This document shows, one piece after another, positions 11,190 through 21,430 of a DNA stretch of 64,000 bases. Numbering within the stretch: position 1 is the stretch's first letter; each line of letters opens with the position of its first letter. The stretch is from Paraphaeosphaeria minitans (Eukaryota > Ascomycota > Dothideomycetes > Pleosporales > Didymosphaeriaceae): assembly GCA_015832175.1 (NCBI GenBank), contig WJXW01000004.1:3410001-3474000 (forward strand). Reading direction: 5' to 3'. The translations under genes and the position numbers were made by a program. The notes under the pieces were generated by a model that was not told the DNA's origin, did not search any database, and saw nothing but the letters and a program-made list of their open reading frames with translations.

Positions 11190-11635
11190 TTAAGTGCACT
11201 TGACGAAGTTGTTTCCGCTGGCACCAGTGTGCGTAATCGCACCAGCCTGCTTGCAAGAAGTGCTGATGACAACGCGATCAGCCCCGGGAGATCCTAACAT
11301 CTGTTAGCTCAAAGGGCTCTTTCAAGCCACGCAATAAAGCACTTACCACCAGTGTAGATGGCACCGCTGGAGAGGATAGGAAACTCAAGGTAAGGGCCGG
11401 AAACAGCAAATGAGAAGCCCTCGTTGTTGTTGAAGGTGTGCGGGTAGCTGTTTGATCCGACCTGAGTACCGGCCTGGTAGTACGAGCACGCCTTTTGAGA
11501 GGCGGCGTTGACTGCGGCGGCCGTGTAGCTGACGGAGCCGCACTTGGCAGCGGCGCGCTTGTCAAGCTCAGCAGGAAGGGCCGCAGCGGATGAGACGAAG
11601 AGCAAGAGGGAAACGAGGTTAATTGAGCCGAACAT
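11190..11635 (-). CDS. secreted guanyl-specific ribonuclease (T1/N1 family)
   Basis: Two exons, 11635-11347 and 11293-11190, separated by a 53-nt intron (GTAAGT...TTAG), encode 130 aa. A signal peptide (about residues 1-20) and a Kex2-type Lys-Arg at 26-27 precede a mature domain of about 103 aa, the size of RNase T1. The catalytic set is complete: His66 (SYPHTF), Glu84 (LEFPI), Arg103 (GADRVV) and His118 (AITHTG). Cys32, 50, 110 and 129 can form the family disulfides. The enzyme cleaves single-stranded RNA after guanosine outside the cell. It lies alone in an AT-rich accessory stretch, a context shared with many secreted host-interaction proteins, but a role in infection is not shown by the sequence. 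Confidence 0.92.
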
Positions 11636-13622
11636 GTTGGCGATTTCTGAACGCGAAGCACAAAGAGCGAATGATATTGGAGCGACCGGAGCTGAGATGA
11701 ACGTTCTTCGAAACCTACCGTGCGACAGGAATTGCTCATCCTTATACTGCTCAGATCGTCCTCCCTCTTCCCTCTTCCCTAAGATGATTGGTAGGTACCT
11801 GTGGTATGCATTCGGTAAACAAGCCGATCCTGCTTTGCACTCATATATCGTAGGGACTCCCAGCCTAAACAGGGCACACATCAGAGTATCAAATCACATT
11901 CACCTCTTGCTTAGCACGCCCCAGCATGATTTGCGTTCGATATGATCAACGCGTAAGCGTGTGTTTTCGTTGTCCGGGACCCTGCAGGGCCTGCGGGCAT
12001 ACAATCCTCAAACTGGCAGGTAAGCTAGGAAATTGGTCTACATGTGAGCGGCGACCAAAGTCGTGCCGATAAGGTTGGTCGGCAATGGCTGGGAGTTGAC
12101 GGGGGCTATAGTGAAACACGGCGCTTGGCCCGGAGAGACATACGGGCGCTTGTACGGAATAGGCAGGCTGCGATAACCAATTACCCCGCAACGTGGTGGC
12201 AGACGGGGGCGACGTGGAAAAGTCCTGTATCAACAGTGATATGGGTGTCGGAACTCGCCTCCGTGTACATGGAGAGGTTCATCATTGTCGCGAGACCATA
12301 ACGAAGCCGGAGGAAGTCTCCAGTGCTTTATGCGACGAATTATAGTGGTGGAGAAAGTCGTTTGAGGATATGGATGCATAAGCAGAGAGCCATTCATGCT
12401 GCGAGGTATTTCTGCTCTTTCACTGTCTGGGGGGTGCCGCCGAGCTTCGGGGAAAAGCATTGCGAGAATGGTGTTTGAACAGACTACCTATCGTACCTAA
12501 CTTAGCTCAAAACCCGATCAAATTCATCTAATTGGCGTCTTGGGAGAGCTTGCTCGATGAGCAATGCCTCGGAATCTCAGCCTCCTTTGCTGCCACTGCT
12601 ACAGGCCATTTTGGTCACGATACGCGGCAGGTTAAGGCCAAAACAAATTGAAACGTGAAAGAAATGATTCGGAATGGCGATACTGGAGAAATTGGTTTAA
12701 TGTAACAAGAAGTATACATTCGATATTTTCTTTAAAGAAATTTTTGCAACAGTGTACTCAAGAATGTTGAAGATCCAGCCGGGTAATCAACAGTCTCGTC
12801 CACAAGCATGCCAACAAGATATAGCTTTGCTCTTAACCCGTTGAACGTCCATATCGCGTACGCTACACCATCCCAAGATTCGATTAAAACAGATATCGGT
12901 AGAGCGTTCGACTTCTTTATTGGCTCGTAGTGTTCTTCAAGGTTTCCTAGCCCGCAAAAAAACTTTACTCTATTTCCCTTCCTCTTGTATTAATGTAATT
13001 TTTCAGTGTTACTATAGACGTCCCCCACGAGCACAAACCCTGATCACAAGTGGATGGATTAACCACGAGATAGTAAGCAATTGTAATCAACGACTTTTGT
13101 CCTCTGACAAGAACTTGACGTCGAATCTTAGGACCCGGCGACATCAATAGCTGCCACCGACGAGATTGCACAACGTTTAATATGTTGCCGTCAGTGAAGT
13201 CAATGAAGATCGTCCTGAACGTCGTCATGAATTATAATTCAGCACCCTTGGCCCTCATTTATAAAAGAAATTTTAGGGATGATTGCATATATCAATTAGC
13301 CGACAATGGGACGGCGATTGCTGTGCGTCGGCGTGGATTGATGGTTACAAGGTACATGCTTCCAAGCTACAACAATTGCGGTTACATGTCACGGTAAGCC
13401 ACCACATCAGATTAAGCACACAACCTTTGGAAAAATTTCATTGGATATGCTCAGAGTCACCTTCAATTAGCTAGACGTAATGACAAAGAACGAAGGCCGT
13501 TTTCAACATGACTGCCTAGATCTGCCAAACATTCACTACTGCCATTTTTATGCGTCGCCGCGATTCATATCTAGGTTGATCCGCATCACGCTCACCGCAG
13601 TAGAAACTTACGTGCCTCAACG
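11636..13622. other. gene-free stretch, AT-rich from about 12.5 kb
   Basis: The first 150 bp is the ribonuclease promoter (TATAAG on the coding strand at 11742-11747). The remainder carries only short frames without domains. Composition becomes AT-rich from about 12480. No intact repeat recognised. Confidence 0.45.
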
Positions 13623-14575
13623 TCAATTGTTCTCGCAAGCCTTCACCACGGTGACAAAGCGCCGCACAAATTTCTTATCGGTCATCAAGAAAGCTGCTTC
13701 GACGTCCTCAGTGGCGATAGTGACAAGTGCCTCATGATTGGGTTCGTTGTGCACAATGTCGATGGTATTTATATATTGCAGGAAGCAAAGACCCTGTGAA
13801 CAAGCTCTTTGCTGCCGTTCGGGTTGAGAGGTTGCTGACAAGAATTTCTGAAGTACTGACTTGAGGCTCAACAACGCGCTTATTGGCCAAGTAAGGAGGT
13901 CTGTAGATTCATGGAAGGCTGAAGCGGTGTTGTGCTCATTGCTAAGCTTCGCCGAATAGTTGCTGTCCCTCCCAAAAGAAGCGGTCTTGAAAGCGCCGTA
14001 AGCAACTTCCTTGCCATCCTTACTGAGTGGACCGGAAGAAAGAGTGGTTATGTAAAAGCTATCAGATGTCACAGGTGTGAATTCTGGCGATTGAAGTTCT
14101 TGTCGTCTGCACGCTTGACGTGGTAGTTCCAACCCTCGTGCCACTTGCGCCGATAAGGAAGAAGGTCCGAGAGGAACTTTACAGTCGCATCTTCCTGCAG
14201 GGAAAGCAGGTCAAGGAGATCACCTGGCTACATAATGATACTATTTGGCTGGTGCCGGGCGAACAAATCACGAAAAATCTCCTTGGAAGCATCCGGCTTC
14301 ACGGCACCGATGAACAAAAAATTCGCATATTTCCCACCCGACTCCGTATTAGCCTGGATGATGCCGTCTAGCTGTTAGCAGTCCATATACGTGGTGGAAT
14401 TGTTCCAGTATCCACCATGGTGTTGGGAGACTACGGCGTCGGCTTTTCATCCCGGATAACAACGCGAGCCAACGAAGGTCGCATCCGAAATTTTGATCCC
14501 AAAGAAAATCGCATCCCTGACCATCATAGCCAACTTTTCAAGCGTGCTAAGTAGCTGTAACGATCCAGAGTCAGA
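13623..14575 (-). pseudogene. decayed gene of unknown family with C-to-T type stops
   Basis: Reading down from about 14575, one frame runs through helix-like sequence (LSTLEKLAMMVRDAIFFGIK), then GSRCYPG, HHGGYWNNSTTYMDC, QLDGIIQANTESGGKYANF, KEIFRDLFARHQPNSIIM and KWHEGWNYHVKRADDKNF. It is interrupted by TGA (14447-14449), TAA (14375-14377) and TAG (14228-14230). Each stop is one C-to-T change from CGA, CAA or CAG. Near 14075-14100 the frame shifts and continues as a 150-residue open stretch to 13623. The conserved look of the translated segments shows this was a real gene of at least 300 aa. I do not recognise its family. The start is unclear because the upstream gene ends at 14571. Confidence 0.6.
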
Positions 14576-15185
14576 GCGGTGATTCTGGCGGAACCATCTC
14601 GATAACGCAGTTGCCCCACTCCTGTCCAAGAAAAAATGGTATAATTTTCTGCTGGATGAACTCGCGTGCACTTGGATTTTTCAAAGTAACCTTGATCCAG
14701 CTCTCGTTGCGGTTAGGGTCATATTGCACCGTGATGTTGAAGTCGTCGTTGCGCAGCTGGATTAGGTATTTTTCAACATTATCTTTGTCATCGTTGTCCA
14801 AGTTTGAGCCTGGATCTGACGCTATGTCTGTGTCTACATCTGCTTCAGCATCTGCTTCTGCGTCTGGGTCTGCGTCCCGTCTAAGATATCCCTCGCTCTC
14901 TTCTGGGTCGGGGTCTTCAGGCACATATATTCCCATGCTGCTATCACTATGTTCCGAGTTCGAAGGCAGTTCACCCTGAGAGGACTGAGGCATGTCTGGC
15001 TCAACAGCTGGAATTACATGCTGGGGGTGCTCATCCAGGTGAACAACAGAGACCTCGGGGATAGCGCGTGGGAAACCGCTAATTTCGTCCCAAACTTCGC
15101 TGCCAGTCCATTCCATCCCCAGGGGAAAAATGCTCCAGCATAGAGCCCAGAGCCGCAACTTCGTTTCGAATTTAATATAAATCAT
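14571..15185 (-). CDS. acidic hypothetical protein
   Basis: 204 aa from Met 15185, or 181 aa from Met 15116. The middle (about residues 85-135) is a very acidic, Asp/Ala/Glu repeat-like low-complexity stretch (DADPDAEADAEADVDTD). The last 65 residues look folded: alternating strands and a helix (FNITVQYDPNRNESWIKVTL, then REFIQQKIIPFFLG). No family recognised. The stop overlaps the start of the decayed gene just downstream on the same strand. The intact frame beside a riddled neighbour suggests it is still under selection, though that is inference. Confidence 0.5.
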   Translation of the reverse strand: MIYIKFETKLRLWALCWSIFPLGMEWTGSEVWDEISGFPRAIPEVSVVHLDEHPQHVIPAVEPDMPQSSQGELPSNSEHSDSSMGIYVPEDPDPEESEGYLRRDADPDAEADAEADVDTDIASDPGSNLDNDDKDNVEKYLIQLRNDDFNITVQYDPNRNESWIKVTLKNPSAREFIQQKIIPFFLGQEWGNCVIEMVPPESPL

Positions 15186-15406
15186 AGAACAGCATAATCT
15201 TCTCTAAAGCGCTCATCCTGTCCTCGTATCAGAATAATATCTCTTTAATGATCACGCTTGCGCGAGCGTACTCGACGAATACGGCCTTAGCTAGAAGGGA
15301 CAGCGGACAGGGAATGCATATAAAGACCATAAGCGGCCTCTAAGAAGCGATGATGGTTATGGTTATTGCTCAAACAGATTGAGGTAGGCCGCTGGATCGA
15401 AACCTC

Positions 15407-15703
15407 TCAGGAAAAGTTGTCGTAGAATTCGAAAGTCGAATATACAGAATGCTCTATCTCTGCAGCATACCCTTGTAGCGTCTGCCACAGCTTAGCTCGA
15501 CAGCATGGACAAGATGCGATGTCCTCGATCCAGATGATGAGGCAGGACTCGTGGAAGACATGATTGCAATGTGTCTTCACAATCTTGAGATCCGCTTTGT
15601 CCCACTCATCTAAGCAGATTGGGCAATGTCTTTTTTCGTTGGGCATTTGTATGCTCGGAGAGGTGTCGTAGGATATAACTATTGTAGTTATTTGCTGGAG
15701 CAT
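15407..15703 (-). CDS. RING-H2 finger protein
   Basis: A 98-aa protein, or 79 aa if started at Met 15646 just before the finger. The zinc-binding set is complete: CPIC, then C-x-H-x2-H-x2-C (CNHVFHESC), then CPCC, with the Trp between the last pairs that is common in C3H2C3 RING domains. RING-H2 proteins act as E3 ubiquitin ligases by recruiting an E2 enzyme. There is no membrane segment or second domain, so the protein is almost only a RING. Small RING-only genes like this are frequent in accessory regions of fungal genomes. Substrate unknown. Confidence 0.75.
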   Translation of the reverse strand: MLQQITTIVISYDTSPSIQMPNEKRHCPICLDEWDKADLKIVKTHCNHVFHESCLIIWIEDIASCPCCRAKLWQTLQGYAAEIEHSVYSTFEFYDNFS

Positions 15704-16132
15704 GGTTGCGTTGATAGGCAGAGGCAGAATGGTGCTTGGTAGGACTCAAGGTAGATTGCGTGGGAAAATGTTGCGCGGTCAAGTCGGAATGTTTATCAGT
15801 TCAAGACTGTGCAAGGCATATCAGTATTATATGTAGCCGATCTGAAAAAAATGCAATTTTTGGTGTGGTGCGTTGGGACTGCGCCAATAAGCGTCACCCA
15901 AAATTCACATCACGATGCCCCCACATCATACCGGTTGAGTTGGGCCAGTCTTAATGGAATTCTCAATGTGCACGACAAGGAAATAGAGAAGCCAATTTGT
16001 ACGTAACGCCTCCAAAGAGAATCAAGAAACACTACCAAAGTATACCTATGGTACACTAAGAACAACCACACCAGCTCCAGGGCGTAAGCCAACCGCATAC
16101 GCCCTCTCTTCAAACACTTGATCTCTTCGCAG
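15704..16132. other. gene-free stretch
   Basis: Intergenic space between the RING gene and the 3' end of the secreted pepsin-fold gene. No feature seen. Confidence 0.45.
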
Positions 16133-17314
16133 CTACATTTCTCCAGGTCGTGGTTTTTTACTCGCCTTAACCTTTTTCGTCTCACTGGCCTTCTCTTCCC
16201 CACAAACAACGCACTTAAACCCAAATCTGCCTCCAGTAGCATCGAAAGCAACACTAAACCCCTCCAACAAACCCCTTCCCGCAACAACATGTGGCCCATT
16301 CCCTACCCTTGTCGGAAACACCCACTTGGGAACCCCCTTCTTCTTCTCCCCAACCTTAAAGTCAAACCCTGCGACACCCTCCGCTCTCTTCGTGACCGGA
16401 AACCCGAATGCGAGATGTGTGCCCGGCTTCACCACCGTCATCTTCTTTTTCTTGTCAATAGGCTTGTGAATTGTGTCTGCCACGGTAGTATTCGGCACGC
16501 TGCCTGCTGGCTCAGCCTGCACATACATGTATCCCGTGCTCGTGTCCACGACCGCCGTCCCGTTGTACGGTGTACTACCATCAATACTAAACTGCGTCTT
16601 GACCTTCGCCCAGTCGCGGAAATCCCCCGTCGAGCCCTTGTCCAAGTTGACCCAGTTATACTCCTTTGTATTGCCTGGCGTCAAACCCAGATACACGCCC
16701 TTCGTAGACACCGTGTAGCCATTCCTGAACGTCTTGTCGGTAGTAGCTGTCCCATTGACCTCTTTGATATTAAGGAAGGGATTGTGAGACGGAATCGCGT
16801 AGGGTAGGCCGCTGTTGGGCAGGTTGAAGCCGAAGCCGATGCCGAGGATTAGGACTTTGCTGACGTCGTTGGATGGGGCGGCTTTGTCTTCGCATTTTCC
16901 GTTGTTTTTCGCGGTATTATACTTTGGACAGCTGATGCTTTTGTCTACGACCAGGATTGGAATTTCAGAGCGCGCGGAGGTGGAGTTGGCGCCAGGGAAG
17001 GTGATATTCAGCCTCACGAAGCGGCCGGTATAGATTGTTTTTGCGAGGTACTCATAGGTCGGTGTGCCAGTGGTGTTGGAGATTGATGGCAGCTGTGGGG
17101 CGCCGATGAGGAGGCCTGTACTTGCTGTGTCGACCGGCAAGGTGAAACTGATGCCTTCGATGGTGGCATTAATAGCAGGTGTCTTATTTAGGGAGAACTT
17201 AGAGGTGTAGGGGAGGTGAATTTTAGTAGTGTAGTTGGAGAGATCGTTGGCGTCGGGGATGGTCTGGGCGATGACCAATGCAAAGCTACAAGCCTGGAGT
17301 AGTATCCGCAACAT
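16133..17314 (-). CDS. secreted pepsin-fold protein with altered active-site motifs
   Basis: 393 aa, no intron, started at Met 17314 because it opens with a signal peptide (MLRILLQACSFALVIA). The frame stays open to 17734, but that extension runs over the next gene's 3' end. The layout matches A1 aspartic proteases: a first Asp loop at about residue 61 (VDTASTGLLIG) and a second at about 256 (VVDTSTGYMYV), each in the usual beta context, with an Ile/Leu-Gly-Ile-Gly-Phe-Gly segment between. Both catalytic Asp are kept, but the normal DTG-S/T core reads DTA-S and DTS-T. At least eight N-glycosylation sequons are present. The C-terminus is Lys-rich. It may be a weak protease or a non-catalytic relative. 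Confidence 0.7.
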   Translation of the reverse strand: MLRILLQACSFALVIAQTIPDANDLSNYTTKIHLPYTSKFSLNKTPAINATIEGISFTLPVDTASTGLLIGAPQLPSISNTTGTPTYEYLAKTIYTGRFVRLNITFPGANSTSARSEIPILVVDKSISCPKYNTAKNNGKCEDKAAPSNDVSKVLILGIGFGFNLPNSGLPYAIPSHNPFLNIKEVNGTATTDKTFRNGYTVSTKGVYLGLTPGNTKEYNWVNLDKGSTGDFRDWAKVKTQFSIDGSTPYNGTAVVDTSTGYMYVQAEPAGSVPNTTVADTIHKPIDKKKKMTVVKPGTHLAFGFPVTKRAEGVAGFDFKVGEKKKGVPKWVFPTRVGNGPHVVAGRGLLEGFSVAFDATGGRFGFKCVVCGEEKASETKKVKASKKPRPGEM

Positions 17315-17508
17315 GGTGTATGAGGTAGACGAGAAGGCTGAAGCCACAGTCGAAGACAAAAAGCCACGAGGTATATAACAAACAAACCATACACAAACAC
17401 TGTCATCGTGACTATTCGCGGAATGCTGGTGTAACATTGAGTCGTAAGCCACCCCTTTCCTATCCCTTGCCTGTGCTCGAAACGCCCAGGAAAGAAAATC
17501 CCACATGA

Positions 17509-18969
17509 TCATGCCGCAGCACTGATCTCCTGCACGTCCACATTGATAGCCTCTGGCTTCTGAGGCTCCTTCACTTCCTCCACATCTGTAAGCCCTATGT
17601 ACTTCAGGTTGCCCGCCCATCCCAAATCGTCGCCAAAGTAGCCCTGCATGACCTCGACGCCATACTTCATGCCACCTTCGGAGCCCCACGTGAGGCACTG
17701 CTTGCCAATGGCGATACCGATAACCGGCTCCCACTTATTGAGCTTTAGCGACTTGTATTGCTCTTTTGGAGAACCGTGTCGGTATTCTGAGTTCAGGATG
17801 GCAGCGTAGATGTTGTGAGCAGCGGCCTGACCCATAACCATGGCAGAGCCGGCTCGCTTAATTCCGGACCATTCGACAACGTCCCCGACACCGAAGTGTG
17901 AGGCAGCATTAGGGATGGTGTCTTGGAACGAAAGATCTAGATTAACCTTGATCTCTTTATCCTTGTTCAGGCACGCTTCCGGCAGGGGATCTGTCGTTGG
18001 CTCGCCCTTCCGCGTCGAGTCGATGACGAAATCTGCGATGAGAACGTTCCCGTTGGCAAGCTTGACCTCAAACTCTCCATTGGGCAGCTCAGTTATGGCA
18101 GCGCGGTTCCCAGTGACGACGTCGACGCCTTCTTCGACGAGCATATCCTTGACTTTGTCCTTCACGTCTGAAGGCAGCGGCTCAGACGAGAGAAGCTGGT
18201 CGCGAGAGTGGATGAGTGTGACATTGACACTGGGGTAGTGGAATTTGATCTCGCCCGCAAACTCGATGCCAACGGCTCCGGCGCCAATGACAATGACTCT
18301 TCGGCCTTCTTGTGGTCTCCTAGGGTCACCACCCACAATCTTCGAGACGAAAGCTTTGCCGTCCTTCAAGTACTCTTCGTATGAACCAGATTTTGGAACA
18401 GCAGGCCAGTGCCTCTTGAGACCAGTGGCCATGATCAGGTAGTCATACGCCTGGTGTTGGGTCTTTCCACCGCGGTCCAGCCACTCGACGACCTTGGCCT
18501 CGGGATCGACCCGCTTGAGCGAGCCGTGCTTGAACTTCAGATTTCGCTCTGAGCGAAGCTCGTTGGTGCGTGAGAAACGCTTCCACATATTTACTGTGTG
18601 CTTTGGTACTGTGTGTGCGAGAGGTGCACCAACGGAGTGAACTTCAAGACGTAGTCAGCACGGCGATAGCATGGATTGTGCTTGAGTAAAAGCAGCAGTA
18701 AGAGCAACGGCATATGACATACAGTATCCATCTCGCTCATCGAGAACTGTAATCTCTACACCGTCCCTGCTCTTCGTCTCCTTGAAGTCTGGTGCATCAG
18801 GGTAGTAGCTCTTCCTCGCCTTTCCCTTATCGCAGTCGAGCAGGTTGACAACAGCCGCGAGTCCACCATAAGCGCACCCGACAACCAACACGCGATGAGG
18901 CGCCGACAGCGAGAGGTTGGCCAGGGGCGAAATAGGGTTAAAGACATCTGAGATAGCCTGCAGCCTCAT
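17509..18969 (-). CDS. FAD/NAD(P)-dependent oxidoreductase, AIF/AMID-like
   Basis: Two exons, 18969-18723 and 18641-17509, with an 81-nt intron (GTATGT...CTGAC...GAAG), encode 459 aa. Splicing joins DERDGY to FHSVGAPLAH, the usual family sequence. Near the N-terminus (about residues 26-40) is the FAD-binding beta-alpha-beta unit (HRVLVVGCAYGGL), with Ala in place of the second Gly of GxGxxG. A second nucleotide-binding unit for NAD(P)H (RVIVIGAGAVGIEFAGEI) lies near residue 175. The C-terminal part has the family GVGD motif. Relatives transfer electrons from NAD(P)H to quinones or similar acceptors, on mitochondria, lipid droplets or in the cytosol. No targeting signal is obvious. Confidence 0.85.
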
Positions 18970-20709
18970 CTTGGTAAGATACGCAAGCTGAAAGGAGGAA
19001 TGGGGTGAAGTGGTGCGAGATGATCTGATAAGATCAATTGATGGGAGCGAGCAAATGCCGAGGGGTGGCGCCTTTTAAGTCATCCCCACCGGCATCGGAG
19101 TGACACATCGCATTGCCCGCGTTTCCCACACAGGCACGTTCTATCAATTGGATCACAGCGCAAGGATTTGGATTGGATGGTTAACGGTTAGACATTGCGG
19201 GTCTGGGTAGCGATTGGAGTTATCTGATCCCGCTAACCCACCTAGCGCGATCTGATAATTTCTTCAGTGGGATCAAGCACCCCGTTCCACGAATCAAGGC
19301 ACAGCGCGGAGAAAGCATGCAGGACCGAGCAGGAGTCGGAAACGCCTTCTTGTGTCTGTGCAAATGTCCCTGGCAGATTACAAATCTATGAAGGTGGTGG
19401 ATGAGGGTGGAGAGCAATATCGAGCTGGCAGCTGCCCGTTAGCGAAGTGATCCACGCGTCCCCTTCCTCGGCATGACATCTGCAACAAGATTCTACCTTC
19501 ATGCATACTGTTTACAGCACGTCACCCTTTTCCAATTCTGCGTGGCTTGAACGCGGAGCAGACTCCACACACTCTGCACCTACATACCTACATACCTACA
19601 TATAGTAACCGGTAGCGCCGACTGTCGGACTCACGAAGAGCAAGGTCTTGTGCATGTTTGAATAGAGGCGGCATACCCACCCCTTCATAAAAAAACTTCA
19701 TGCTATGCACCTTCAAACTCCCAACGTACGACGATTCCTTTCTGATGCTCAGGTTGAGGTCGTCCATCGCTGTACGCCGTCGAGACAGCTTGGAGCTTGA
19801 CGGAGATGGCTCGGAGATTACGCGGACTTGCGTTACCACCACCTTTGGTCGAAGGAAAGGCCCACCAAACAACAGAACGAATATCAAATGAAGACGCAGA
19901 CTCCAAGTAAGATTCACAAACCAGACACAGTGGCCGACACAAAACACTGGACTTCAGGAGCACCCCTTATATCGTATCCTATGGGAACTCGCTCTATGAT
20001 ACGGCTATAAAACTGTTATTTGCTGAACCATCCCGAGATTTTACAGCTACAAAAGTCCACTTTGTATTATCGGCCATTGTGAGAGATAGAACCCAGTCCC
20101 CGTACCAGGGCTAAAGATCAATGATGCCCGTTGTCTTCCACCTTCACATTCCAATATCTTTTGCTACTTCAACTACGCCCTCCTTGTAACCCCGTATGCA
20201 CACCGGAGACATTCGATGATACGACAGACGCTCATGCGGTGCTGCTGGACTACCGTCCCGCCGTCGAAAAGGCTTTTGTTGAATTTCGTCCTGAATGAAC
20301 CATCGACCTGAAGTGTCAATATCGGTTGGGTTACATGTGTCTTACATCGACACTTCCATGCATTCGTCGTGCTAGCAGACAAGACGAGGTCTAAACACGC
20401 TTTCAGAGGAATGAGACGGCACATTTCCAACCACTCAGTGATTCCTGTGCTGTGTATGTTTTGATTCTTAATGGATCTCTGCGTGGACCGGTAGTATTGT
20501 ACAATGTTTTACAACCCGCGATGCTGCGGTTCCAATGCACGTGTCCTAAACATGTCGCATCTGTCGCACATGCGCCATATATTATACAACCAATATCGTC
20601 CCGTGCTACACTCCAGCCCTCATGGTCTGACGGTTCCGCCCGTTGCGCAGCCATTCAATGTTGTCACCTTCCAAGCCTTCTCTTCCCCGTCATTTCCATC
20701 CAAACCCGT
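18970..20709. other. gene-free stretch
   Basis: Contains the promoter of the oxidoreductase (GATC/TGATAA-rich, about 18990-19080 and 19220-19260) and a short tandem of TACCTACA units at 19580-19602. The remaining frames on both strands are short and unsupported. Confidence 0.4.
19580..19602. repeat. TACCTACA tandem repeat
   Basis: Three units of CCTACATA-type repeat in a row. Similar TACCTA-rich tracts occur at 37438-37537 and 59718-59750 in this window, each upstream of or between genes. Confidence 0.6.
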
Positions 20710-21054
20710 CTAGAAGGTGTTGGAAAGCCCAGCGCCACTCTGGGACTCCTTCTGTATCCGCGCAACGTAGGTCTTGGAGACGGTGTTCCATGCGGACATG
20801 TACTTCTCCATGCAGGCGGTAAAGCAACCCTCCTCGCCCTTGGAGAGCGAGGCGCCGGGCTTCGGGACGCAGCGGTCGAAGCAGTGCTCGTTGAGTTTCT
20901 ATGTACAGTCAGCTAGCGCATACCATATCATGTTGCATGGAAGACCAACCTCGACCAACATGCGCGCGTTCTGCATCGCAGCTTCCTGCTGGACCTGGCG
21001 CATGATTTGCGTCTTGGGGTCGCCGCCGCCGAGAGCTCCGCCGAAAGAGTCCAT
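20710..21054 (-). CDS. TIM13: mitochondrial small Tim chaperone Tim13
   Basis: Two exons, 21054-20950 and 20898-20710, with a 51-nt intron (GTTGGT donor, CTGAC branch, TAG), encode 97 aa. The twin CX3C motif is complete: CFDRC and CFTAC, 18 residues apart. The flanking helix KYMSAWNTVSKTYVARIQ is the Tim13 type rather than Tim8/9/10. In the intermembrane space Tim13 pairs with Tim8 as a hexamer that escorts hydrophobic inner-membrane precursors; the cysteines form two intramolecular disulfides through the Mia40 pathway. The gene is divergent from the cargo lectin, with 376 bp between the start codons. Confidence 0.92.
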
Positions 21055-21430
21055 TGTGATGATTTGGGAATAATTTTTGGGGGAAATTAGTCTGGTTTGT
21101 GAGGATTGGCGTTGTAGTAGCTGTGGTGCTGTCGCAAAAAAGTGTCGATGCACGGCATCAAAGGCCCCCGGCGGGCGGCGCTTTCTCGGCACGAGCTTCG
21201 CGGAAAGGCCACGCTCTCCGCAACGCAGCGCTCACAATCCCGTCTTCCATGTCGCCCGCCACCCACACGACCCCTCCTCTCTTCGACTAGGCGCAGGGCC
21301 CTCTTCTTAACAGTTGCAGAAGCTTAGCCTTCTTCCATTCTTTCTCCGCGCATCTTTACACGGCCCCGAGTTCGACGCGAGAGCGGCTAGACATTGTCTT
21401 GGTGTCCGGCGCAAGGACAGACGAGACACC
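21055..21430. promoter_or_regulatory. divergent promoter, TIM13 and cargo lectin
   Basis: A 376-bp head-to-head intergenic region. The middle is GC-rich (about 21165-21300). No clear TATA element. Both flanking genes are housekeeping, which suits a constitutive bidirectional promoter; this is inference. Confidence 0.5.

Noticed and set aside
17315..17734. 140-codon N-terminal extension of the pepsin-fold protein
   Set aside because: It overlaps the 3' end of the oxidoreductase gene on the same strand, is low quality as protein, and the signal peptide begins at 17314.
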